This document shows positions 47,501-59,200 of a DNA stretch of 64,000 bases, in pieces. A program made the translations under genes and the position numbers. Origin of the DNA: Balanoglossus misakiensis. Lineage: Eukaryota > Hemichordata. Every line of letters starts with the position of its first letter. The first letter of the stretch is position 1. The notes under the pieces are model-generated. The model was given only the letters and a program-made list of their open reading frames with translations, had not been told where the DNA came from and ran no database searches. Where the stretch lies: contig CM082577.2 in the NCBI GenBank assembly GCA_040954595.2, forward strand, positions 930,001 through 994,000, written 5' to 3'.

Positions 47501-50500
47501 AATAATCTTTTTTTGCTGTTGGTTGCACATGAAAATTATGTACGGTGATACGGCAGAGACCGCGAGATCTCCATAAACATGTTCAAAGTAGTGCAAAACG
47601 GCGGTATTGCATAATCTATTCAGTAAGTTGAAAGGAGGAACTTTCCATGGAACAACTTGAGCAAAATCATGTTGTGGTCAAAATAGGCCGACAGTGGAAT
47701 TTTCCCAACTATACAGGTGCAAGGATCGTTAGCCGCTACGTTTGTTGAGATCGGCCACTTTCCGGACAATATGACCTCACTTCCTGGTATTTTTCAACAA
47801 GTGGTATGTGGGTCTTTTATTTTCACTTTTTTGGTGAACTTAAAGTTACATAACGCGTTTTCAATACGAATCCTTTTGTTGTCAATTTCGCATTCAGTAT
47901 TCAAATGGTCGGCAGAAATTTACATTGAGATTTAAGTGGTGAACACCGTCGGAAACCTATGACGATTGCAAACCTTCGTGGTTTACGAGAGTTGAAACCG
48001 GAGACCACGCTGATAAACAATTCAGGAAGTGTGTGATATTTTGTTTTCAAAGACACGCTCCAATAACACTAAAACAAAACATTAAAAGCTCAGTACAACT
48101 TGTCAGTGGAACTCACGGGAACTTTCCATTTCACGTGTGTGTATACGTACCAGAGTATACATCACCACAATTGAGGACCACTGTGGAAATTTCCAATCAT
48201 TTCTGAGGATGAGGACTTTTGTAACCAAAAATAGTATTCTAATTAATGACATATAGGAAAGTTTTGCAACCAAGACTAACAGGAATATGAATGCAATCAT
48301 ATTTGTTAGTCAAATGGTTCATTATTCTCAAAACACTGCTCAGTTGTGATCGGTTTTTGTCTGATCTAAAGAGCATAATTCTGTGAGGTCGTGAGAATGG
48401 AAGGTGGGCCAATTTGAGATGGATTCTGGGAGGTGGGTTCGTTTCATCACAGGAGGCGTGTTCCCTTTATATGGGATGTGGTTTCCACCGTTGGCATGGG
48501 AGACTAGACTTTGCTTAGCAACAGTTCCTTTCTACCATGGGAGGTGTGTTCTGCTAAGGGGAGAACCATTTAGTTTCGGGGGGGAGGATTTGGGCATGTT
48601 GGCAATTTTGTTTCGGCCAATGTTACAGAAATTTCTTTTCTATTGCCAGTCCTACATTTTTTCTCAAGGCACCGCAGAAAAAAAAAAGAAATTTTTCCCC
48701 TCTGCCTACAATTCCCCCACCCCCAAAAAATCACCTATTCCCCCAGACATCAAGCACTGTATGTCAAAAAAATTACTTAGACTTCAAAACGCAGGCATCT
48801 GAAAACATTTGGTCCAAAACAGATAGAACCTGGCCAGCTATCTAGAATCCACCACTATGGCAGCATCTACATTTGTACACAGTTCTGTATTATGTGACTT
48901 GACAGTGAATTGATACAAAGTTGCCATGGTGATTTGGATGCAAGTACCTAGAATGATTTGAGCCCAAAAGGTGAAAACAGTTGTAATCACATCAGCTGGA
49001 AACTAGATGATTTAAAATGCAGACACTATAGTTTGGCAGCAAGTTCAAAGTACCAATGACAGGTATTAAAACAGTAAACAATCAGTACAGTAAATTGTTC
49101 ACACCTAGATATCGGTCAAGTAAACATTGCAAGCAGTTCCCCTACTTCACTTGATCATGACTGCATGGACAGATTGATTGTTCAGTTGAAAATTGTTGCT
49201 ATGTTATATTGTTTGAAATACACAGGACTTTTGCATCAACTGAATAAGCAACAAATATCCGGAAGAATTGCCTGGTCAGGATGGAAGTGGGAGTACACTT
49301 AGGGCCTGGGGTGGGGTGTGTGCCACCTATGACAGAGATCATACCACTTCTACACCACCCTTTTATACATTTTCACCTTGACTTACATTTTGCAAAATGC
49401 ACTTGAAATCAGTATCCACCCTGCAAAACCAACATTGTGGCTAATTTTCACAAGTATAACCTTGAGATTTGAACAATGAAATTGTCTAATCACAGCTGCA
49501 GAATGGGCCAATTTAAGACTAATTTTTACACTCAAATCTCCAAATTGCTACCTATTTCTACACTGAAATCTCCAACGGCTGCCATGAATATTTCTGAACA
49601 TTTAAAACTCAAATCCCCGGAAAAGGGTTTATCACAATTTGGAGCTGCATATGGTCACCTTTACAGCATGCATATATGGTCCTTAAGGTTTGTCCTCGTA
49701 CTGATAATTGGTCCACATTTTCAGGGTTGCGTGCGAATGATTTTCAATCTACTGTGATATACAGGTATGGTACAATTACAACCATGTGGTTCGCAGATGG
49801 GAAAAACAAATTGTGCCACCCGGGACTTTAAACTTTGCCTAATTGCTTCCATGTCAAATTAGCAAAATGAGAAAGTTTAGTGATATTTTGATGGTATTTT
49901 CTAATAGGTTAGATTTACTCGAGGAATTTTTCATTCAGTCAAATAATTTTTTTGGAATAAAATGTCATGCCTGACAGTTTCTCACTGAAATTTGTAGCTT
50001 AATTGTGTCAGTTAAATTTCAAAATCCCCAACACACATTTTAAGGAACAAGAGAATTGCAACCTGGCAGATTGGGTACCATTTTCACCCTTCTTGATTCT
50101 CGGTCTAGAAACAGTTGGTTTTCGATCCTGCAGGGGCTACAAGTGGAACCTGCCATGTTTGGCTTCATCTGAGAAACCAGCATTGCCAATTTGGTTGTGT
50201 TTTTTATGTCTGCTTGGCTAGAAGTGGGTCAAAAGTAGGGGAATTCTGCCAAGAATTCCTCTTTACCAGTACCGGTATATCAATTTTTAATCATTAGTTG
50301 TGACCAAGAATACTGAAGTTTACCTTTCAAATTTACTAACGGAGATTTGAGCATAGTCTATTTTAATTGCTTTTTTTCCTGATATATGCTGCATTTAGAT
50401 GAGAAGTCTGGGTCCTCATGGAACACGAAATAACTTGTGAAACGCCCACTCCATACTAAGTGTTTCCAAACAATAGTTGTCATTCACAGTGTGACCAAAA

Positions 50501-53500
50501 ACAGACTTTAATTACATATGACCTTTGGCCTTTGCTGCACGGGTCAGACCTCAGCCACGATTTAACAGATAAATTGTTTTTAACAGAGATAAATTGTATT
50601 TATGGCAACCGTTGATAGGTAAGCATTAGATAATGATCCTTGAGTTCAGAATTGCATAATCCTTTAACACAGTAACTTGTGTGGTAATTGCTTTTATCAT
50701 ATTTTCCTGTTTGTATGTTCTCTGATGGCCAGGATTTGTTGATTGTGGTTCAATTATTTTGTTCTCTTTGAACAAGTATGTAACACTAATCTTCAAAAGG
50801 TATAGGGAAGAGGGACGTGTAAGCTCCTTTGGGGAATTAAAATTCTCTGTAAAATAAAGACACTTGATGTATTTAGGAATTAATCCCCTTTTCCTAGAAA
50901 AACCACCTGTTTGATTGCACAATCCATTATTTACCCATAATGCAAAGAAGGGATCCAAGTTTGGAGGGACACATGAAATGAAGTTCTTGTAATCTTAAAT
51001 ATCGTCAATTAAAAATGAAAAATCTTTGCATACTTCCACTATTAAAAATTGCACACTACAGTATATGTTAATATAAAATCATGTATAATCCACCTTAACA
51101 ATTTGCATTTTATCTTTTAATGAACAAAGCCAGAAAGCTTGGGGACTTCTCATTTTGTGTGGCTCGATCCAATATAAAGCCAGCATTGGGAAACAGAAGT
51201 TTAATTCTGAGTGGCCATACTAAATCTACTGGAGATGATTATGATACACAGCATGCACTGACACACAATTGTCAATAATCAACTGAACCAGTCATAAAGG
51301 TGTTGCATAGGGTTTTCCCCTCATTTCAGGGTCTTGACAATCACTGAATCAAATTATTGCAGCTCAAGTTTTACAACTTATTGAAGTTGACGCTTTGCTA
51401 AGGGTTATTGGTATGTATCTTACAATTGTTATTGTAATGGTTAAATGTTAGATATGTTAGCTGTGACAATTAACTGCCACAGGTCTGTTTCTGTCTAATC
51501 CATGATGTCATGAAAAAAAAAAATTCTCAAAGAATGACAAAAGTATCCTGTTGGTTCATAAAGTTCTACAACAGATGTCTTTCTGTCTTCACAGAAATGT
51601 ATTGTTTTTATGATGGAAGATGTGTTTTTCGGTGGTTTTCGGTTAAATAGCCATATGTCCAAATAGTAGATTGTAAATAATATCTCATGCCACATTTTTA
51701 ATGCCTTTCCATCACACAATTTACCTCTGTATCAAATAATAACAAACTTTAAAGTAACTATATCTGGTGTCATGAATTTCACCAGCATTTGACAACAATG
51801 CATGGCTATCTTTCAGAGTTGGCAAAATATTACATCATTTTTTCCCCAGGGCGCGATAAATTTCAGTTGAACTATGTATATGCTCTCTGTCAGAAAACAA
51901 ACAAACAATAACATGATATATGCAGTCGAGGTAAACCAAACCTTGATATGGCACCTGTTCAAGGAAAAAACGACAAAACTTAAGAAATCCATCTGGTATC
52001 TCAATACCGAAAAAAGTTGATTTTATAGAAAAAAAAGAAAGAGGATAATGATCAACACCAATGATGTAACAAACAAACACACACACACATTCACACACTA
52101 TTTTAATAGGTGGTCCAGAGCTGATAATCTTAAGAGGGGTCATAGGTCAGAACGAGTATTTGCACGTAGTGAAATAAGGATATGGAAAGGGTAATGATCA
52201 GTGCTTCCTGGTTCACAGTCATTGAGTGTAAACAACACGGCTAGGCAACCACGTTCACTATGTACAACGTTCATATACTGGATGGTAAAGAAACTTTGGA
52301 AGTTCCGAAGATTGGTCGTCTAGGTTATAATTGGCTTTAATTCCTGGCTTCACAACCAGTGAGCCAAAGGTACGACAATTGAAACTGTCTTGTTACTGTT
52401 GGAAGGATTGAATCAGTGTGACTTGGCCTGTTCAAGTCAAGTAAGTCCAAAATAGTAAATATCAACAGCTCTTTCAGACCTGAGCTTCTGATAACATATA
52501 CCAGATTTACTCCTACACACAGAACTACTGGATCATGTACAGGTATGGCTATGAAAGAAACACGATCGTCAAAACGACTTTCTACAAAGGCAACTATAGG
52601 TTGTTGCGTTTGAAGTGTCTGCATTTATCATTCACGCAATATGAAAATCAAACAAAAAAATTTGTGCCAACCTGGTTGTCAGTTTTGAGGTGAACTTCAA
52701 ACAAAGAAAATATCAACTAGGGACGATTGTATCAGACCTGGGTAATGATTAATTGCTTATTTTGAGAGTACGTGTATTACAGGGTGGTATTCAATTCGAG
52801 GTCACAAGAGTTATCGTTGATTTTTCTGGCAGCTATTAAATGTCGGACACGTTCGCCTTATGCGCATGTGTGTAAATTTCGTGTGTACAAACATTATGTC
52901 CAATCCAATTTTCTATGATATAGGCAGTATATTGCCATGTTGTTTTCCTTGTTGACTTATAGTGGTTGATTTGTGTTTACTAAACTGTTTTACACAAACA
53001 GGGTATGTTTGTGCCATGCACTGCAGTGCAGGCAGGTCATAACTATTATGACCATCAATCTAATTATAGTCACATGTAGTAGTTCATAGGATGGGCACTA
53101 AATGCTTGGTTTACTTTGAATTCTTTTATTGCAATAGCCCATCCTGGGTCCCGCCTTTGACCACACCTATATTTAGCTTTTCCTTCCGGAAAACAAATCT
53201 TGTAGCATGATGTCAAAAGGTTGAGAGAAATATAAAGGTTTGCTTTTAGTTCAGCCAGGATTATGATTTCAATCCATTGGAATGTTTGCTGCACACCAGC
53301 TGTTGAAGTTTGGTAAAAAAAACTACTCGAGTTTCAGAACGACATATACACGTTTTAGTCAAAATGTTCATGATTTTGTTTGGTTGTAAAACCTTTAAAA
53401 AAAATATTTGAAAAAATTGAAAACAACAACAATTTTTATCACCAATTTACAACATATGCAATGTATGACAATATGGTATACAGAAACCAACAACAATATT

Positions 53501-53938
53501 TTGACAAGTTCCTGTTTGATGTCTGGGGAACCTTATCAGTGGTATCTTCATCATAGATACCCTCTGTGTGATGATGATGTCATTGTTTTGGAATTCTGTC
53601 AATGATTCAGAGAAGCACTAGATATTTGATGTTTTCTGATGAGGTGGAAAACAAACAAACAGAAGATCTCCCTATTTGGCTAATATATGCACTTGTTGCT
53701 AAGCAATATTGTGTGAGCACTATCATCTTATGGTAGGCCAGGTAAACTGTCTGGCACAGCCAGTTTTGCCCCTCAAGTATATTCATTGCCGACTATACAC
53801 AAGCGTGTTATTATGCAAATAATTATGGTGTTTTTTTATTTTTCTTCTTAATTCTTCAGAAAAATGGGTCTTCGAAGCACCACAATACATCCATGATGGC
53901 AATTGTGCTCACAAACCTGATCTACATGTAGAATAAAA
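44551..53938. other. 9.4 kb without a supportable gene
   Basis: Open frames are short, and none shows recognisable motifs or matching splice phases on either strand. CG-richer sequence around 45,180-46,000 could be a promoter or 5' exon. The region also holds the foldback hairpin at 45,249-45,320. A pyrimidine-rich acceptor (TTCTTCTTAATTCTTCAG) ends near 53,860 and may belong to a 5' UTR intron of the following gene. Otherwise nothing seen. Confidence 0.5.
45249..45320. repeat. Perfect 21-bp foldback hairpin between short direct repeats
   Basis: Left arm 45,258-45,278 (TAGCTCTGCGTGGCAGGGCT plus G) and right arm 45,290-45,310 are exact reverse complements around an 11-nt loop (TGTTGTTACGG). 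AGTAAATGG flanks both sides (45,249-45,257 and 45,311-45,319). It looks like a tiny inserted foldback element with a target-site duplication; a small-RNA hairpin is an alternative. Confidence 0.75.
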
Positions 53939-56227
53939 ATGTCTGACCACCTGAACAAGAGCATCATGGGTATCTCCAAGGTAACATCAGCAGCTGTGGC
54001 GGAAAATGCCAAGATGGTGGACGATGATGGAGAAAACATGGTGAGCATTGCTACCAAATCCACCGAACCAGACTCCAATCAGTACATTTGGATTGCTGTC
54101 ACTGTTGCTGTCATCGTTGTAGTTGTCTTGGTTGTGATATTCTGCTGTCTGAAAAAATGCAATGTAGTGAAATGTACAATTGCCAGCCTCTTCAAAAGTT
54201 CAAGAGATAGTGTCAGTCTGGCGGACAGTGCCAGTGGTTTGGATACTGAGGAGGAGTGTGTCATTGCAGATGTTGATGTCACTGTGATGACAGATGCAAT
54301 GTTCCAACAGGCTGTGTTTGGAAGGGGAATCCAAACCACATCCAAATCTGTGTATGTCAATTTTGGCGTTGGAGAGGTGGACAATTATGGCTTCGACACA
54401 AGTCCTCATTCCTACGTGTACCAGTACCAGGGAACCATGGCAACCACTCTGCAGGAACCAACTCACATGGTTGATGCAAACCAGGATGCAGTGTCAACAT
54501 CATCATCATCATCGTCTTCATCGTCAATGTCATCACTGTCACACAAGATACCCGAACTGTCTTACAATATAACAGACAAAGATCCACTTGAGACTGCAGA
54601 TGAGGATCTGTCTGGACTGGCAGTTCCGCAACCGGTGGAAGAAGCATCGAATGAAGCACTTCCGGATTTCGGAGTGAAGGAATTCTTCACACACATGGAG
54701 CGTAGTGAGACAAGAACTGTGAAAGGAAAGTTGATGGTGTTCATATCTCGGCTTGTGGACCATCATGGTGACTGCCTGATTCTAGACCACATGGGAATAT
54801 CCCTGACAGTTCCCCCCGGGGCAATCTCGGAAGGCTGCAAGGAGACCATCTTCTTGATACTGGACTGGGACTTGAGTGATTTTCCTCACTTGAAGCCTCA
54901 CGAGTCAATAGTCAGTCCAGTCGTCCACTGTGGACCGCACGGTTTGAAGTTTCACAAGCAATGCATGTTGAGTTACAAGCACTGTGCTGACGACATAGAT
55001 GTGGTGTCTGTATGGGCAAGCCAGACCGGCATCATGCCGACTAAATCCTGGAACTTGCACAGTGGCGCAAAAAGCGCAAACAATGATATTGCGATTCTCC
55101 AAGACGAATGCCAGATTCACACCTCACATTTCACCCTCTTCACGAGCCTGCTGACAACAAATGAAGTGTCCAAGAAATGGCTGCAGCTGGCCGCATTTGC
55201 CCGCCCGCTGCGAATGGGCAAGTTCTATGAAATACGTGTTTATTTCCTGAACAAGACGCCCTGCGCTTTACAGTTTGCTGAGCAGACTGAAGCCAAGCAG
55301 TTTGGAACGCGATTGCTGACTCCTGCCCAGAAATTTCTGTACATAGGTGATGGCAAAGACATGTGTCTGGAACTGGAAAGAGTCAGCGAAGGATGGAAGA
55401 ATCAAGATCATGAGGACACTGAAGTGTTACCTTTCCTGTCCATCTGGCACGGAGAGTGTCCGCATGTTCAGTTTGTCTTCGAGACAAGCGGAACACCCAC
55501 AACACAAATCAATGTGACTTTCAAAGCCTATCAGAAGAGCAGGAAATCGAACTGCATTAAACTTAAGATCATTGATGAGTGCATCGACCCATCGGAGGGT
55601 GGCACAAAGCAATTAGATGGGGGCACAGTTCAGGCCAATGATCAGTGTCACAGTGACGCCATGCAGACCAGTGGAATATCCAACAGTCCAAGACCACTCA
55701 CTCAACCAAATACTCGCACTGCCAATCAAGAGGGAGAACAGAAAACAAAGTCCCCTGATCTGCATCGTATACCCCTGAAACTGAGGATTGAACTGCAAGC
55801 GAAACTGGATGGCACAAGTCCAATTGGTCAGGACTGGAGAGCATTCGCAGAAAAGCTTGGCCTGGGAAGGTTCATCCACAGCTTTGAACGGAAGGATAGC
55901 CCGATGGACAACCTCATGAATGCATTCGAAACTACGGGAGGGGATTTAACACAGTTGGCACAAATCATGATAGACATTGAAAGACATGATGTCCACAGAA
56001 TCATCATGGAGTACATTCATGAGGAAATGAGACCAAAAGGTGACAGTTCATGCCAAGCTAGGGAGACCTGCACTCAAGTGATGCCAAGGGACAAAAAAGG
56101 GCCAAAAACTACAGGGCCTGTAATGGTATCAGTGAAGACTCAACCACCCAAACCCAGAAAGCAGCCATCATCAAGTAGACTGCAATTCTCTGGGTTTCCC
56201 CAAAATATGATTTCAGCCAAGGTCTGA
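53939..56227 (+). CDS. UNC5-type transmembrane ZU5-UPA-Death protein lacking the netrin-binding ectodomain
   Basis: An uninterrupted 762-codon frame. Residues 49-71 form one strong membrane span (IAVTVAVIVVVVLVVIF) followed by CCLKKC, possible palmitoylation cysteines. A Ser run lies near 187-203. ZU5 about 262-390 (TVPPGAIS, VVHCGPHGLKF); UPA about 410-545 (YEIRVYFLNKTPCAL, LSIWHGECPHVQFVF); Death about 610-695 (IPLKLRIELQAKLD, DWRAFAEKLGLGRF, GDLTQLA). The order and sequence follow the cytoplasmic half of UNC5 netrin receptors, which signal guidance and dependence-receptor apoptosis. Only 48 residues precede the membrane span, with no Ig or TSP1 domain and no signal peptide. An in-frame TGA stands 15 bases upstream of the ATG. 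Either a genuinely short paralogue or the long 3' exon of a larger gene, entered at an AG such as the one before residue Y49. Confidence 0.88.
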   Translation: MSDHLNKSIMGISKVTSAAVAENAKMVDDDGENMVSIATKSTEPDSNQYIWIAVTVAVIVVVVLVVIFCCLKKCNVVKCTIASLFKSSRDSVSLADSASGLDTEEECVIADVDVTVMTDAMFQQAVFGRGIQTTSKSVYVNFGVGEVDNYGFDTSPHSYVYQYQGTMATTLQEPTHMVDANQDAVSTSSSSSSSSSMSSLSHKIPELSYNITDKDPLETADEDLSGLAVPQPVEEASNEALPDFGVKEFFTHMERSETRTVKGKLMVFISRLVDHHGDCLILDHMGISLTVPPGAISEGCKETIFLILDWDLSDFPHLKPHESIVSPVVHCGPHGLKFHKQCMLSYKHCADDIDVVSVWASQTGIMPTKSWNLHSGAKSANNDIAILQDECQIHTSHFTLFTSLLTTNEVSKKWLQLAAFARPLRMGKFYEIRVYFLNKTPCALQFAEQTEAKQFGTRLLTPAQKFLYIGDGKDMCLELERVSEGWKNQDHEDTEVLPFLSIWHGECPHVQFVFETSGTPTTQINVTFKAYQKSRKSNCIKLKIIDECIDPSEGGTKQLDGGTVQANDQCHSDAMQTSGISNSPRPLTQPNTRTANQEGEQKTKSPDLHRIPLKLRIELQAKLDGTSPIGQDWRAFAEKLGLGRFIHSFERKDSPMDNLMNAFETTGGDLTQLAQIMIDIERHDVHRIIMEYIHEEMRPKGDSSCQARETCTQVMPRDKKGPKTTGPVMVSVKTQPPKPRKQPSSSRLQFSGFPQNMISAKV

Positions 56228-59200
56228 TATGGTCGGCAAACAGAAGTACAAAAGGACAGAGCAATTGATATGAATATTTGGATTTGTTAAAATAATGCGT
56301 ACAAGACACTCTGAGGAATAGATTGTCTTGCTCTGTCTTTAAATTCCATGCAAATGATGCTGGGAGTCATATTGTTCATGTTGATTAAGTATTACTTGTA
56401 TTGAGACTGTCAACTTTATTTGAATATAGCCACTTTTATGAATTAAGACTTTCAAATCATTTGTATTATATTCTATCATTTAGACTTTTATAATATTTGA
56501 ATATTAATAATAATGCTCAAATTCAATGAATTTAAACCATCATATTATTTGCCAAGTGAACAAACAAAAATAAGTTTTTTATACTGGGTAGTATTAGTAA
56601 AATTCATTACAAATGTTTTTAATTCTGTGTTGCCATTTATGAGTTTCAAAGGCATTTCACCAAATTTTATTATTTTGCATCATTTGATTTACGTCATTTG
56701 CATTGCTGGTCGATGTGATGACTCTATAGGTACAGTCGCCTATGTCCAAGTACAAGGGCCCAGTCACACTAGTTAAACATAATGATATTGAAGCACTTTT
56801 TAGTGGTGTAAAGACAGAAGTCATGTTTAGCTAGGGCATATTTTCAGTTAAGTTCATGTGTAATTGAAAGGACATAATTTTAGTAAACACAGAAGGAACG
56901 AATCCAACCTGTAAATTAAATTTGGTAAAAAAATTTCATTGTTGACAACAATGCCCAATCACACACATAAAAGTACATCCAAAGTTAGACAGTATTACAT
57001 GTACTGTATTTTTAAAGTAAAAGATATGTCCTTGGTAGAAAATTACAATCCATATGAGAGTTAACATTGTTAGCACTCAAGTTGTTCTCGTCTTCGAGTT
57101 TACGCAAGACTCACAATCACATCTGCTGTTTACAGTTGATTATGTTTACTCAAAGGGTGGGAACATTTGATTGAAGTGCTCAGGTCAATCACATTGGCTG
57201 TGCAGCCATTATCACATTCTCAACTTGAGCCAACACATGAGTTTTTACTTTTATAATAATCATCTCCCATCCTCTTTAGAATTGAGGAATTTTGTTGTAC
57301 TAAAAATAACCAAAATTTTTAAGTTTATGCTTAAAAGTTGACATCAAAGAGCTACGTGTCAGGAAAATGTAATTCTAAAAAAAAGAACCAAACAGCTTAA
57401 GAATGCAGAAGCTGAACAGCAAATGGTTACGAGAGAGATTGTGCTATTTGCTACCCTTGGGCTTAATAGTTTAAGTAAGAGATTGTAATAAAAGGATCAA
57501 TTTTTGTTGTCAATGAACAATGAAAGTGGCAGCTTTACAAGAGGGGATTACTTCTGTCTTCAACATTTATTGAAGTTGTTATTAAAGTACACTACATTTT
57601 CACCTGTTTTGTGTCAATTTTACTCACAAATTTTAGCTCAACAAAATTTCATTTAAAAATATTTTACACTCTACATACAAAAATCATCCACAAAAGAATT
57701 CAATGAGTGACTGTATTAAACACTTGCTGTTCAAATAGTCCAAGTTAAATTTTTGTGAAAACTTTCTTTGTTTAAAGATAGATTTTTGTGGTACAGTAAT
57801 TTCCTACAGGTGGCTCTCTGAGTGTGGACTTGTCATAGTCACATGTCAAATTTTATTGTTCATTCTAGTTTGTGTCTCTTTTTTCAAAGTTAAGTGTTTC
57901 GGTGTAACACTTGGGGAAAATGTTTGCCTGCCACAAAGCCCTCCCCACAGTGTCCATTACGCTATGAAATTTCTTTTGGTTACAGGGCAAATGTTAAACT
58001 GTGATGTTGTATTATACATATGTAAATCAGAGTTTTTCATTTTAAAGATAAAGAGTGCATGTGTGCAACGATATATTATTTTATTGAAATGCCATTGCAG
58101 TATTACGCATTCATTGGTAATAAAATGCTTTGTGAACTTGAGAAATATTCTTGCTGTATATGTTTTTTTTTTAAAGTATCAATTGAACCATTCATTTTTG
58201 GAAAGACCGTAAAATTTATTGAAAACCGGGAGAAATCCATACAATCAAGAAAATTCAATCTGTACCATTTTCATGGAAAAATGTATTGCTATGGTTACAC
58301 AGTAAACATTGTCAAATGTGACAACAATTAACCCAATGTTCCTAACACTATTCAAAACTGAAGATCAAAACTTAAATCATGATTTAAGTGTCATAAACAA
58401 ATTCAATATTGCAAAATGTTGATGAAAATCTAGAGGTATTTTCAAAATAGGCAAACCCTGGAATTAAAATGGATAGAGGTAGATCAACAAAACTGCCAAT
58501 GTTTATCATGCTGGATTAATTTGTATCACTAATCATGTCTGGAATACTGTAGTCATTAACTTGTATTATCTTATTCTATAGTTGCTGTTTCTTTGAAAAT
58601 GGCCTAGAATCAGTGACTTCGCGATTTGACAGTGTACAATTTGAAGATAGATACACAAGAAGGTTTTGGAGACAGAGGACCAGGCATTATGGTGTAATCA
58701 GGTCTCGAGTCAGGTCAAAGGTCATAGAGCAGGAAAAAGAAATACAACTGCAATTGAAATTTCTGCTAAATATACTCATCACACGATTATTCTGAGTTAA
58801 AGCTTCCACCAAAGACTTAAATCAAAGGTAGAAATTTAAATTTTTGAAATTTAAACATTGAATTTTTAAATTTGTTTTAAAATGTTACAAGAATTATGAC
58901 TGTCACCACTGTGCCTATATGCATGGTTTGTTTAAAGGTATTACATTTTCTGAAAAAGGTAAAAACTTCCCTAGACTGCCTTTTGACCAAATCCTCAATA
59001 ACCTCCACAAATACTCTTGAGAGGAGAAAGCAAAATTTGTACATATCATCTGATCATGAAGAAGAATACATGCATTGCCATTGAGGGCGCTCCCATCAAT
59101 CCCTCCTCCAAGAGGGATTAAACTATGGAGAGCCAAAGTCACCTTCATTTGTCATTTTGACAATCATTCCATTTATCCTCAAATGATACAATTTTCACAA

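Noticed and set aside
52337-52624. - strand 95-codon frame as a gene
   Set aside because: No recognisable motif and no partner exon or promoter; composition is compatible with chance.
44551-53938. Reverse transcriptase, transposase or integrase remnants
   Set aside because: I looked for long frames and catalytic motifs and saw none; mobile content here is limited to tiny non-coding elements.
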